Source: Manis javanica (taxonomy: Eukaryota > Chordata > Mammalia > Pholidota > Manidae). From it: a stretch of DNA of 64,000 bases. The translations under genes were made by a program, and so were the position numbers. The notes under the pieces were generated by a model, which was not told the origin of the DNA, did no database searches, and worked only from the letters and a program-made list of their open reading frames with translations. Positions 46,813-58,797 of the stretch are shown here, piece after piece (the first letter of the stretch is position 1; each line of letters starts with the position of its first letter). The DNA lies in the NCBI RefSeq assembly GCF_040802235.1, contig NC_133158.1, positions 16,146,001 to 16,210,000 of the forward strand, in the 5' to 3' direction.

Positions 46813-49116
46813 GGACTCCCCATTTCAAGGAAAAGAGGGACTCATGGAGACTGAGAGGCACTGACACTAATGTTCCTGGCTAAGAAAGGACCCTGGTAAT
46901 GTCTAGGCAGAATTCTCTGAAGAAGAATCTGGTCAAGCTGAGCTGTGCACGCAGCAGGGAGAGGACTGTTTTTTAGGAACCATAAGTGAGCCTTTGTGAC
47001 TGTAAATTATTCAGGCTAGATGTTTACAATGAGCAGTTTACCTTCAGGCCAATATTAACTTCTGTTCCTATTACTATCAGATTAATTGCATTTTGTTGCT
47101 ATTCCTAAATATACTTCAAATCACAAAACCTATAATTCAGCAGTTAGTTATTAAAGTAGCAGATTTGCAACTGTGTTATCTGAAGCCCATCTACATACTA
47201 AAAAAATCCAGGATTGGTCTTTTTTTGAGGGGTGTATGATAAACAGAGCATTAATAATAAGAATATTATTTCTAAGTTGGAAAATGTCTAAGTTGAAATA
47301 TTGTTCAGAATACAAAAGAAATCAAGGCAAATAGACAAAAGGGGACTAAAGGAACACGGGTAAATTTGCATTTTAAATAATGCAACCTATACATAGAACA
47401 TGCAGTTGCAAAAACTGTCATTTCAAGATTAAACCATAAAATACACCAACATTGTGTATATTAGTATGTTCATGTATAAAGACAAGACAGACTTAAAAAG
47501 GAGTATTATCTGATAAATATCAAACACTAAAACACTAAAGAGTCGTATTTTCTATGCACTTTGGAGACATATAAATATGCGTGTACGTGTGTATATGTAA
47601 TAGTCATCATTTTTCATTGCTCCCCATGACTGTATGCCTTTACAGGCAGCTAACATCAAGTACTGTCTCTCACGGCTGATCAATAAGACACAGTTTTCAT
47701 CAAATGACCAGAGAGTTGTCAATTTTTAAAAATCCCAGCCTCTCTAGTGGATTGCTGACTTCAAAGACATGCATTAAGATTATTAAGCAAGTAATGATTG
47801 ATTTATTACATAACATTAAGAAATGTTTTCTTTGAAGCACAAATTAAAAGGTCATGGATGCCCAGATTTTGCTTCAGGTTAACAGTTTAAAATGCAGAAT
47901 AGATCATATTGCTGGCTGTGAAGGACACATGAAGGGGATCTGAAGCAACGCTCCTTTCAGGGCAATATTTTAATGGAATGCTTAATATTCTGCAGTGGAT
48001 TAATGAGGCTGTTCTCTATTTTCAAACAATGGGTGAACAATTAAGACCCAATCTGAGAACAAATTGGTGTTGCTGTTATTTTGTGATTGTATTTAAAACG
48101 ACCATGGCTGTAGCAATGGGGCATTATTTAACAGGATGCAAAAATAACCATTTACATCAAGCAATCAGCGGAGATATTTGAGGGAAAAAAAAATGTGTTG
48201 TGGCAGCTGCTGTTCCTAGAAATAAAGCAGACATTTTAGAATGAAAGCAATTTGACCAGCTGAAACCTGAACCTGTTTTGTGCCATGTTCAGAAGTCACC
48301 CCAAATGCATGCCAACATGCTAAACACTCCCCATAAAGTCATCGAGCTGTGCAATTTTTCTCCCTGGTTTCAAAACACTCAGAGAAGAGATGGGTACAGA
48401 TCTCTGAAGAGGTCGGACTTGAGAATGAGAGGAATTAATTAGCCACATGAGTATAACAAAACCATACATCAAGTGTGGGGAAAGTAATCTACATATGGAG
48501 ATTAACTGGGAAAAATTGATCTTCCAACTAAGCTCAAAGTTCAGTCCAAGACTGCCCTAAACACCTGTGTGTCCTAAATAATCAGGAGCGATATTGCTCA
48601 GCAAGCTTGCACCATAATGCAAACAGAATAATAAATCATCTCCTACTTTCCCAGGGCATTGTCATGGAAAACGAGGACAAAATTTCAGTGTCATTCTACG
48701 TAGCCAATGAAAATAAAGTGGCTGTCATGCCAGAAAGTCATATGAAGTTGGAGAACTTTTCCTACATGTTTGTGAATTACAACTGTATGTTTACCCCTTA
48801 TCTTCCCTGAAGACCTGTTCCTACAATTTTTCTTCTCGTAGCTATCTATAGTCTTGCCTTCCCAGGTCACCAAGTTATCTTGCTTGCTATTTTAAATAAC
48901 TTCTATAATTTAGGCCGCCCCCTCCCCACCGAAGTCAAGTCTATAAGGCCAAAATTGATGGGATGAAATTATTGGTTTAAAGAATAATTCATTATACTAT
49001 CAAGATCTTGGCATGCCAATTGCTAAAAAGACGATTTTGAGCTGTTGGTTCTAAAGCACATATTTTTTCATTGACTGACATGCCAAGTGCTTGATGGGGT
49101 AATGAATCGTGCCCAC
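46813..49116. other. Repeat-free unique sequence, candidate conserved non-coding cluster (47640-48200)
   Basis: More than 2 kb carry no recognisable repeat, unusual in this window. The part 47640-48200 is rich in homeodomain-like motifs (aatgattgatttattacata, attaagattattaa, caattaagacccaatctg) and has no coding frame. This texture suggests developmental enhancers; it is an inference only. Confidence 0.4.
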
Positions 49117-49124
49117 TGACGTCA
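49117..49124. promoter_or_regulatory. Full palindromic CRE (TGACGTCA)
   Basis: A perfect CREB/ATF consensus lies about 0.9 kb left of the second CpG island. A single motif match is weak evidence by itself. Confidence 0.4.
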
Positions 49125-50039
49125 GTATCGCACTCCAGCCTCGGGCTCTGCTGCAGCATTTTTCAGGGTGATGAACCGTGTTGCTAGTGGTCTGCAATGT
49201 GCCAAGCCAGGAGGGGGAGGTCAGATTCAGGGACTTGCTGAAGGAGAAGGGGGTTTAGAGGTGGAGAGAAAATGGGGCGAAGGGCTGGACTATGATAAAG
49301 GTCAGCCATGACTGTGGTCATACACTTCACGACTAAAAGTACCCCTGAGTCCACATTTCGACGCGGTTGCAAAACACCACCTTCTGAGGTTTCTGCTGTC
49401 TTCCTGGGAAAGGATTTCTTTCTTCTAATGTGGAAGCTATGCTTCTGCATTCAGCTCAGGACCTCAACTCCTCTGGCCCAGAGGCAACACAGAACAAAAG
49501 AAAGCGCCCCACCAAAGCCTCGGGGCACCACCAACTATGTACTCCCGAGTTACTCCGCTCCTAAAGCATCATCGCCCTGCTCATCCCGCCTCTCTAGGGT
49601 AGGCCAAGTCTAAACACCTCCAGGCAGAGGAGAGCCCTCTGAAGGCCTCAGCCCCAACGAGCAAGTGTGCCAGAGGCCTGGGGGTCCTTGGTAACGTCGT
49701 GCTGACCACTGGCAGCCACCATCCATAGCGGCGCTGGTGCATTAGACACCTCCATTTGCGTAAAGAGCTTTTCTCTATTTAAAAGGTAGGCTGGGACCTT
49801 CCCTGAGCGGCACGTGTCAGCAGCCTCCTCTACCACGTGTGCCTGAGCAATGAGCCTCAGTAAGTAACAGCACCGGTCTCGGGCGTCGCCTCCCCCAAAC
49901 AGCAATTCATACTTTCTTTAAAAAAAATAAAAAAGAGAACAGCTTTAGTTTCCCCTGCCCTGTGGTCGTTTTCTTACTTAGAATGGAAAACTCCGGGCTA
50001 TGCCAGAATGTCTTTAAGACTCAGCCCATCCCTAAACAC

Positions 50040-50960
50040 TTTAGTCAATGACAGCTAGCCCCGCCCCCCGCCCCTCGGGATTAACCACAGGTACATTTTG
50101 TAAAAAGGCTTTAGGCTGAGGCCCAGAAAAACCACCCTCCATCAGAGCCACCACAGGGCTGCCTCACCCAGCTGCACGGTGTGTTTACCTGTGCGCATGC
50201 ATGTGCACACATCCCCAGACCCCGAGCCATTTATTCACAGGTCAGGGAGAGACGCAGGGCGGAGAGCGGGTCAGGCTCACTCACCGGCTGGGAGGCCGCG
50301 GGGCAGGACGGAGAGGTTCCCGGGGCTGCTGGGGAGACCGCTCGGCTGGAAGCAGGTGCCACCTCGCAGCCCTGTGCCCTCGGGAAGGCCGTTTGGCCGC
50401 CCCCCCGAGGTTTTCTGCCCGGGCGCGGTCCGGTGCGAGTCTCTGCAGTCTCGGCCCAGGGCATTCCCGGGCGCCGCTGGGCCTACACAAAGGTTTCCCC
50501 GACCCCGGCTTCCCCCGCGTGCTCCCGGGCCTGGCTGCTGCTCCGGGTCGCTGGAGGCCTCTCTGTGTGCCGCCCTCCCTGACTCCTCCCCACAGCCCGG
50601 TCCTCCTGAAGCGCCCCACCTGGGCCAGGAGCTGATCCGCCCGGGCTGCCCGCGGCCTCTCACGGTTTCCCCAGCAGGGTGCCTCCCGCGCAGGATGACC
50701 TCCAGGTGGGGTCCTCCCTAGCCTCCACTTCCAGGTGAGGGAACAAGAGGCTGGGGGAGTGAGGCCTTCGCCTTTCACCCCGTCTCCAGCTCTGCGAAGC
50801 CTGGAACTCGTCAGACTTGATGCGCGCCCACGCCACGCCCCTCGGCGGGTGAAGAACACGTTACCCACGGGCGACCACGGGTTCTCTTCCAAGGGACAAG
50901 CAGAGCCACGGCCCCACAGAGTAGGTCCAAAACCTGCTGCGCTGTCTTACCCGCATGGCT
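50040..50960. promoter_or_regulatory. Second CpG island, no gene recognised
   Basis: A CpG-dense, GC-rich block (about 50225-50960) is preceded by a tandem Sp1-type run (ccgccccccgcccct, 50061-50075). It lies between EOGT and the presumed TAFA4 promoter, about 5.6 kb below the EOGT poly(A) signal. On the plus strand there is a strong splice-donor consensus ccag|gtgagg at 50731-50740. Long open frames occur in several frames on both strands, as usual in such composition, and none resembles a known protein. It could be an alternative TAFA4 promoter, a lncRNA promoter or an intergenic orphan island. Confidence 0.7.
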
Positions 50961-53034
50961 GATGGATCCACTTGGAACTCCGTGCTGCTCCCTAGCAGCC
51001 AACCAGGCAACACTTCTCTGTGGGTTCCTGGCCCGCGGGTGCTATGAACTTGCACCAAGAAAGCAGACTTCTAAGTGCTAATACCGGAACGAGGAAGAGG
51101 AGCAAAAAGACAAAATCAGAACATAACATCTTTCCCAGCCCTGTTCACCAGTTTAGAAGCAAAAGCCCTACAGGAATGGGTACCTTTTCCCGTGAATTAC
51201 TTTTATTCCTGTGTCCTCCAAATTTATTGCTTGCACCAAGTAGGAGCCACCATAAAACTCTTCTTTTCAATAACCTGCTATTTGAATTGCAAAGGCAAGA
51301 CTATCCAAGAACATATAATGTAGTACAAAGTAAATATGATCGTATTACAAAGCGATTTCTGAAAGGCGATTTATTTGCATAGAGATACTGGACAGGCAGA
51401 AGTAAAATTCCTCCTGGGCTCCACATTCCAGTTTGCTGATGATACTGTGAGATACTCTATCATCGCGTCTTACCTTTAATTTTACAGAAAAGCATATGTA
51501 GTGACATCCTTGTAAACTGGAGGAGGAAAAACTCCTGGTCCCATTTCTACAGGGTGAGCCATAAACACCTCTAAAAGCCACTTGTGTAAAATCTCTCTCT
51601 GAAAGTTGCTGAATGTCCCCTGCATTTTTGAAGAATGATATCAAGATATCTCCAGAGGATTTACATTTTTCTATCAGCATATAATTGCTCTTACTGTGAG
51701 TCAGGGCCTTCTCACTTCCCTCCCATTTTCCACCTGCCTTAAGAGTTGGAAGAGTAATTTGCACATTTGAGCCCTGAGTTTTTCCAGTTTCTTCTTCCCC
51801 CTGCCCTTTAGCTGGCTTTTCTCGTTCATCCTGACCTCTCCTCCTGCAGTCCGTTCAGCATGTGTCTAGTACATCCCCGACTTTACTCTCATCACCGGGT
51901 TTATTTACATGGCCTTACCACCTTCACTGCCGGTTTTCTCCAGGGACTTGCAACAGTCACCTTTAACTTCATCTCCTACTTGCTAATTTCTCATTCAATT
52001 GCCTCATATCAAACTGGCTTCATTTCACTGGCACGTTTATTGAACACTCCACCCAGCTTAGATTTCCACCCAAAATAGTAGTCACTTTAGCCAAACTGTG
52101 TCCTTGCAATTTACTTTGCAGATTTTTCTGGAAATGACAGTTTTGACCTATGTTTGTCCTGCTGATGGAACGATCTCAGTGTGAGAGGCAACAATGCGTC
52201 AGCATAGTTGGGTGGCACTGAACTTGGGAGTAGGAAAACTTGGGTTAAATTCTTCCTTCTGCATGGTGTAGCATGGGGCTAATCATACCTGGAGTACTGG
52301 CGTGGCTGTATTTGTTAGGTTCTTATAGACCATGAGGAAGAGATAATCCCATTCATGGCCTGAATATACCAGTGGCCTCCTGGATGCTGAAAGTGGCTCA
52401 GACTTGACACAAGAGAATTACCACTAGCTCAGATCTGGTGCCTGGTACCAAGGACTTTGCCATTCTCTTTGCATCGTGTCTGATACCCCCGCAGAAAGGA
52501 TCTGGGTGGCTCATCTATTTATCCCTTATCTTGTAGCCTGATTGTGTCGGTTTTGGCTCAGCTGTTGATCCCGGGCCCAGTCCACTGGGACCAGGTACCA
52601 CAGTTGATATAACTCACAAACAGGGTGCAAGTCAGCAAAGCAACCCCCTGCCTGACACTGCCTGGTACCGCTGTTGTTGGAAGGCGGCTGTGGCCACAGC
52701 AAATGCCTTTGGCAGCTGCCTGGAGAGGTATTCCTGCAACGGTGATACTCACGGTCCTTGAGAAAAAGATCCGGCGGGCAAGTAAATTTGGAAACAATGC
52801 AAATTGTATCTTCCAGTGGAGAGATTCATAATGCACACTGGTGTATCAGAGGTAGGGAGCACACTGCAATAAACAACTCCATGTCACCTAGCATGTGGCG
52901 ACATTTCTCAAGTAAACAGTGGCATCTGTTGATGCCCAGTGGAAGATTCTTTGACAAGTGCTGGCTTAGACCCCATGATGTGTGTAGTGCCACCCCTTTT
53001 CACTGCTTCCTAAACCATCAATGCCCCACCACTG
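50961..53034. other. Unique sequence, nothing firmly recognised
   Basis: A weak MIR-like block lies at 52195-52345. No gene or RNA recognised. Confidence 0.5.
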
Positions 53035-53150
53035 TGCATTAGGGTCATTTGACTCAATAGAGGCAGCTGACTCTCCCCCTAAAAATACTGATTCACTTGG
53101 GCTGGGAGAAGCCTAGAGATCAGAATTTAAATGCTCTCCAGGTACTAGAG
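53035..53150 (+). mobile_element. MER5A-like hAT fragment
   Basis: 'aaatactgattcacttgggc', 'tgggagaagcctagagatca' and 'gaatttaaatgctctccagg' resemble the MER5A interior. Confidence 0.5.
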
Positions 53151-53171
53151 CTTTAACTAGTAATAGTTCCA

Positions 53172-53440
53172 TATGTTATGGTATAATAATAGCATTTACT
53201 GAACATCTCCCTTTGTGCTGAGCATTAATCAAGGGTGACTTTACTTTTTAATTGTATCCTTAAATCTACCCCGCCTAAAGGATATCACCATCAATTTACA
53301 AGTAAGGAAACTGAAGCTCTAAGAGGCTAGGCGACAAGCCCATGATCACACGCTGTGTGATCACAGCACTGTAAGGCTGAGAAATCAGGCCTTGTGATCC
53401 TATATTCAAATTCTTTGGTCTACAAAACACGCCTCTCCTG
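53172..53440 (-). repeat. MIR SINE
   Basis: 'ttacaagtaaggaaactgaa', 'aggctaggcgacaagcccat' and 'actgtaaggctgagaaatca' are antisense MIR. Confidence 0.75.
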
Positions 53441-54196
53441 GGAACGCTCCTCTTAGTCTAGAAGTGCCTGTCACTGGTAGGAAGTCCACAAACCACTGCA
53501 GAATGAACAAATGCCATGAAGGTCCTCCAAGGTCCCTTTCATCAAAAACATCCCCAAATTCGACAGCTCAAGGTCGTGTAGCATAAAGATACCAGACGCT
53601 TTGGAAACTGTATGAGTTTATACCCTGGAAGAGACCTGATATTAACACTCCTTGGTGTATGCTGAAAAGCATTCTTTCATTAACACTGAGTGATTCTTGA
53701 GCGTCTAGAATTCAGTGGACTCCTCTGCTTACAGTTTGGTTCTGCTCAAACTAAACAATAACAGCAATTGCATGCAATGACCTATAAAGTTGATACAAGA
53801 AATTAGCTCCTACAGAGAACTGAGGAGCTAATTATGCCATCTATAGATTCTAAAATAGACCTCGAGTCCCCCCAAAATTCCTTTGCACATCAACACGTAT
53901 GCATGCTGCTAACCAGCTTCTGTCACTAGGAATCATCTTCCTGGGGCCAAATGCTCTTTGTACCCAGTGATCAGGAGATATTACACAGGATTCAGGTATA
54001 GGCTGCAGTTAAGAAATTCCACACTTAAATCTGAAAACTGTCCGTGATAATTTTCCCACCTTCTCCCAAATCAGGAGTGAAAAAAAAAAATCCACCACCC
54101 CCAGAAGCAAGCCTTCCTCTCAGCGCTCAGGGGCCTGGAATCTGCGATGAGATTGCAGGGGGCTTCAGAGCACACAGGCCATTTGGAAGGGCTTGG

Positions 54197-54213
54197 CTGC
54201 CACCTCGTGGTCA
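54197..54213 (-). promoter_or_regulatory. Predicted CTCF-like site, minus orientation
   Basis: On the minus strand the core reads ccacgaggtggc, 11 of 12 positions of CCASYAGRKGGC. It lies in unique sequence between the second CpG island and the EOGT 3' end and points leftwards. Confidence 0.35.
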
Positions 54214-54389
54214 AAATTTTCATTACCGCCTGAGGTGAGGGCCCACACCACCTTTGCACTGCACTAAGCGACATCTTTTACGACAAGAATGTTGATGGCA
54301 TATTTTTACATGCCCCAGTCAGCTAAAAGAAATGAAAGGCACTGCAGGTCTCGCAATAGCCGTCGGTTGGGAATAGGTTATTTTAAACT

Positions 54390-54562
54390 GGTTTCTACAG
54401 GATGAAAGTAGAACATTGAGAATATAGTCAGTAACATCTATGTTGACAGTTAACCACACTGATTGGGGTGAGGACTTCATAGCGTATGTACCTGTTGAAT
54501 CACTGTGTTGTATACTTGAAACCAATATAATAATGTATATGAACCATACTTCAATAAAAGGA
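54390..54562 (+). mobile_element. L1 3' terminal fragment
   Basis: 'aatatagtcagtaacatcta', 'gtgaggacttcatagcgtat', 'gttgtatacttgaaaccaat' and 'gaaccatacttcaataaaag' mark an L1 3' end with its poly(A) signal. Confidence 0.8.
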
Positions 54563-54849
54563 AAACTTGGTTTCTCCAAGGCAATTGTACCTGAGGGGAT
54601 CTGCTTATATGCTTCGTGTTTTAAAAAAGCAAATGGTTTTCTGATTCTCTCTCCACTCATTATGTTTGAAAGGGAAGTATTTTGTAACTGCAAGAAAAGG
54701 CCTAACTCCAGGACTATCCTCTCTATTCCTTATTTCCTACAACTAAATTCTCTCTCCTCCCTCCCTTGTCTCTCTTTCTCCCTTCTTTCCTTCCTTCCTT
54801 ACCTGTAAACTTCCCTGTTTAATTTTAAACTCCTTTACAAAGAAAGCCA

Positions 54850-54965
54850 TATATCCAATCTGTTACTTAACAGCTGTGTGCTCTTGGGCAAGTTTCTTAA
54901 CCTCTCTGCTCTCTGTTTTAACAACTAGAAAAATGTTTTTTACATTTTAAAAAAACAAATAATAT
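54850..54965 (+). repeat. MIR fragment
   Basis: 'cagctgtgtgctcttgggca' and 'agtttcttaacctctctgct' are MIR core. Confidence 0.7.
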
Positions 54966-55379
54966 ATTGGCCAGAGAACCTCAATAGCCCATAAAAGCCT
55001 ATGCTAGCCTTCTACAATGTCAAGTACACAGTATTATCTATAAGCAGCCTTAAAAACCATTAAAATCTGAATCATTAAATAAAACCATTAGTGATGCCTT
55101 TAGCTCTAATTTCAGTTGGTGAGTTGTGACTCACCTGGATATTGGGCCAGGGATTAGTAGCTGAGCCAAAACCAATGGCAGGGAGAGCAGAACAAGCTAA
55201 ATGGCACCACCTTTGCTCAGCAGTGTAGGCTGCATAGAGCCCCCAGGGTCCCCGATCGCTCGGAATGCGGGCTGCTGATGCAGCACAACCGAGTTCCTCT
55301 CCAGAAATTGTCTGCAAGCTGTGGAAGCTGCCCTCCCCAGGGTTACACCCCTCTGTGGGGATGGCCCTTATTCAGTGAT

Positions 55380-55620
55380 CCATTGATATGAGGATCTCTT
55401 GCTTCATCCAGGGACCTCTGAAGGAACCTGCAGCTTTACAGCCCCCAAGCTGAGGCCTCACCTACTACTGCATTGTGGTTCAGTTTCTCCATCTGCCCAA
55501 ACCTTGTTTTTTTTTACCTTCTCACAGGTGTTGATCAAGGGCACCATCCCCATAAACCACCTGCATACACATCTCTATCCCAGAATCTGTTTTCCAGAGA
55601 ACATGACCTAAGATATCCCT
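55380..55620 (+). repeat. Ancient interspersed repeat, family not named
   Basis: 'actgcattgtggttcagttt', 'ttctcacaggtgttgatcaa', 'ccataaaccacctgcataca' and 'agaacatgacctaagatatc' recur as a dispersed repeat end in mammals as I recall. Confidence 0.5.
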
Positions 55621-55659
55621 CTACAGTCTATTCCCAACATAACAACTAGAGCTATCCTG

Positions 55660-56240
55660 TTCGAAGTAAGTCAGATCATTACCCTCTGGTGAGATCTCTC
55701 AGCAAGTCCCATTTCATTACAAAGGAAAGGACAAGAGCCTTGCCATCTGCACCCTAATCCCATTACCTCTTTGACCCCCTCTCCTGCTCTGCCCCTCCAT
55801 CACTCGGGCACCCTGGCCTCCTTGCTATTCCCCCACTCCTGCCTCAGGACCTTTGCAAATACCATTCTGTCTTCTTGGAATGCTCTGCCCAGTTATCAGC
55901 TTTGCTTCCTATCTCACTTACTTCAAGTCTTGACTAAAATGATACCTCAAAGAGGACTTCCTTGACCCTCTACTTACATGTGCTGGACTCCACCTCACCC
56001 CAGAGTGCCACACCCCTTGCCCCTGCTTGCTTTTTCCATTGCACGTATCAGCATCTGGCACAAAGCATATTTTACTTACTTAAGTTGTTCAGTATCTGTC
56101 ACTTCCATCAGAATGCAAGCACCATGAGGACAAGGGCTTTTTTCTGTTCTTTTCACTGCTGTCTTCCCGAAACCTGGAATAGTAACTGGTACACAGTAAT
56201 TGCTCACTCAATACTTATCGAACAAGCATGTGAGTGAATG
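55660..56240 (+). mobile_element. L2 LINE 3' end, about 0.6 kb
   Basis: Long L2 terminus: 'gcctcaggacctttgcaaat', 'cttggaatgctctgcccagt', 'gaggacttccttgaccctct', 'gcaagcaccatgaggacaag' and the terminal gaatgaatgg. Confidence 0.9.
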
Positions 56241-56420
56241 AATGGAAGACCACAGATGTGGAATCAGAAGACCTGTGACCTTCAGGAAAGTCTCTTAAGC
56301 AGCATCTGATTTTCCTCACATGAAAAAAAGGAACAATAACTCTTAGGTCATTTTTGTAAGGATTATGCAATATAGCATTTGTGAAAGCATCATATAATAA
56401 ACTGCTAAATAAATGTAAAA
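56241..56420 (+). repeat. MIR SINE directly abutting the L2 tail
   Basis: 'gtggaatcagaagacctgtg', 'caggaaagtctcttaagcag', 'ttttgtaaggattatgcaat' and 'gctaaataaatgt' match MIR. Confidence 0.7.
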
Positions 56421-56561
56421 TTTTTGCTTCAGCTGAATTCATCATCAGTGAGCTACCTAATGTTAATCTACAGCTATCAGATTGCCAAAAAGCAAGCATG
56501 TAACATTCAGACACAGAAAACCTTAAAAACGGTTCTGGTGTGCAAGTAAAATATAAAAAGA

Positions 56562-56567
56562 TTTATT
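56562..56567 (-). terminator. EOGT: Candidate distal poly(A) signal of EOGT (AATAAA)
   Basis: The minus-strand hexamer AATAAA sits about 1.97 kb past the EOGT stop codon. Cleavage would be expected around 56535-56552. Below this point the unique sequence ends and a MIR (56420) begins. Confidence 0.45.
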
Positions 56568-57139
56568 CCAAAGCCATACCCAAAATGTATAAACAATGAA
56601 ATATATCTCTCTGAAAGACTTAATAACAAAGCAGTCTATATATTCAAATTTTATAGCAATTTGAAGACCTCCTGTTTCTGACATAAAAATGTCTGATAAA
56701 AGTTAATTCCATAAAGTGTCAAATGTACTCCCTTATTTACATAAAACATATTCTTTTTAAATGCAAGATACTCAAATATAATAGTTTTGTTATGAGATTG
56801 TCCTCAATTTCTTAAACTGTCACTGGTCTACAGAATCATGTTGCCACACTGCTTCTTAAAATGAGGTAAGATAAATGCTGCAAATTTTTTTCTTCAGGTA
56901 AATTCTTCAGATGTTTACAGCTGTCACTAAAAGTGCAACATTGCCTTTACAAGTCCTTTCCTGTGAAGTTATTTTCCCAGTTGGTTACTCAGTATTCTGC
57001 CATAACCATACATTTAAAAATTCATATCTTGTAATTTTTTTTTACACAATTTTAAGATCCAAATCAAAGCTATAACTAGAAAGTCACTATTTTCTTTACA
57101 TTTTAATAAATAACTCTAGAAAACTGTTCAAAATCCTTT

Positions 57140-57215
57140 AAAACAGTGGTTAACAAACTTGTCTGTAAAGGTTCAACTAATAAATATCTTAGGCTTCTTG
57201 GATCACTGTTAAAAA
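57140..57215 (+). mobile_element. Fragment of a MER33-like hAT element in the EOGT 3' UTR
   Basis: The sequence cagtggttaacaaac and the following 'tctgtaaagg...atatcttaggctt' match the left end of the same hAT family seen at 4692, 39076 and 58798. Only about 75 bp are recognisable. Confidence 0.55.
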
Positions 57216-57866
57216 AGAAAAAAAAGAAGACTATGTAACTCTAAATGTTAAAAAAAATTCTTAGCTCTGCTGTTATCTGCTAATTCTTCACTTTAAAAAA
57301 TAGAAGTCATTCATCTCTAAATTAGACTTCTCCAGTGTTAATAAAATGTGAAGTTCACATTTTGCAGTAAATAAATCCATGGTTTCTGACCACTAAATTG
57401 GAAGTTCATAAATTATAAGAAGTAAGTCCCATTCACCCAGAGGGACTGCATTTCAGGTATTCATTTTAATCAATGGCACTTCCTTACAGCTTCTCTTCCA
57501 TTTGAATTAGACAATTCATGTGTCTTCACTCTTTTCTTTTAGGTCTTTACTTTTTCATAGGGAAAAATTCTCTTCACGTGGCTAATCTGAAGTGTACAAA
57601 CTCCAAAGCTGGAATACTTCCAGGCCAAAAGAGGTAGATGCATACACATAGGTATATGCAGTTATAAACACTTGCACATGGGAAACCACTATTTGATATA
57701 CAAATTCAACAAAAACACTCCTCATGGCTAAGAAGGAATCAGTGTAAGCCAGCCAGAAGGTATATAAAACAGTCCTAATCTGTTTTTATCACATGCAATT
57801 GTTACATTTTGGGAAGACATGATTTGCATATGAAGTATGTGAATATAAATTAATGCAGCAGCATGA

Positions 57867-57872
57867 TTTATT
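57867..57872 (-). terminator. EOGT: Candidate proximal poly(A) signal of EOGT (AATAAA)
   Basis: The minus-strand AATAAA lies about 0.66 kb past the stop codon, below the (CA)n tract of the UTR. If used, it would shorten the UTR to about 0.7 kb. No other evidence supports use of this site. Confidence 0.3.
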
Positions 57873-58025
57873 CAGGTTCTTGATGCATATAACCTGGAGT
57901 TGACTAAAAAAGACACAGCAGAGAATTCAAAGGGTGTTAGCTTAGATTCTGACACAGTAAAACAGATCTGTTTATAACACTCTTCAAGCTATCACATGGT
58001 CCTATAGCTCGGAACTAAGAAGCAC

Positions 58026-58029
<4 letters not shown>

Positions 58030-58064
<35 letters not shown>

Positions 58065-58078
58065 TGTGTGTGTGTGTG
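58030..58078 (+). repeat. (TG)n microsatellite inside the EOGT 3' UTR
   Basis: Two TG runs are separated by a single TA step, 49 bp in all. In the EOGT mRNA (minus strand) this reads (CA)n. Confidence 0.95.
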
Positions 58079-58534
58079 CCTTTCCAATCACAAACAGAAT
58101 TAGGAACAGATTATGGCAAATAAAAGAGCGACTGTGCATTTACTCAAATATATCAAATAAATCGGAAGCCTCTAGAATTACAATCTCATGGTATTCTACA
58201 AAAACATTTTCAAATTCTAAAGCTAGGCAAGTGTTAAACTTTGGTATCCCTAATAAAGAGAGCTCAATTACAACAGTGAGCCTGTGCCAAACATTTGAAC
58301 TATAAATAGTAAAGTTTTCAGTGCAAAAATAGTATCTTAACAAATAGCAATGACACAAAAATCACATGAAACAGTTAAAGACTATAAAACACTTAAGTAA
58401 TATCCTGAAAGCATGTTTTGGTATAGAAAAGGCAGTTCTGGGCTAGTGAAATAGCAGGTTGTTTTACTGATTTAGCTGTGAGTCTGGGTGGTACAGCAGT
58501 GAAATACTCCCTTTTGCCAATAGACTTAACACAT

Positions 58535-58714
<180 letters not shown>

Positions 58715-58797
58715 TCACTGAGGACGAGGTTTCCTGAACAGGAAGAAAATCACCTTACTTTGGCCAAGGCAACCATTAGTATAAATTAGCTCTACAT

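Larger units (their letters stand above)
56550..58534 (-). other. EOGT: EOGT 3' untranslated region (probable)
   Basis: From the stop codon downwards to about 56550 the sequence is A/T-rich. It is mostly free of recognisable repeats except a (TG)n tract and one short hAT fragment, which is typical of a 3' UTR. A canonical AATAAA on the minus strand at 56567-56562 is the last one before MIR and L2 elements begin at 56420. Another AATAAA lies at 57872-57867 and could give a shorter mRNA. The extent is inferred from these signals; no transcript evidence is available. Confidence 0.55.

Noticed and set aside
50179-50892. 180-, 144- and 203-codon open frames in the second CpG island
   Set aside because: Mutually overlapping frames on both strands with low-complexity Pro/Arg/Gly content and no similarity are the expected artefact of high GC.
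58030-58305. Plus-strand frame starting MCVCVCVC
   Set aside because: It is the translation of the TG tract in the EOGT 3' UTR, on the wrong strand for the gene.
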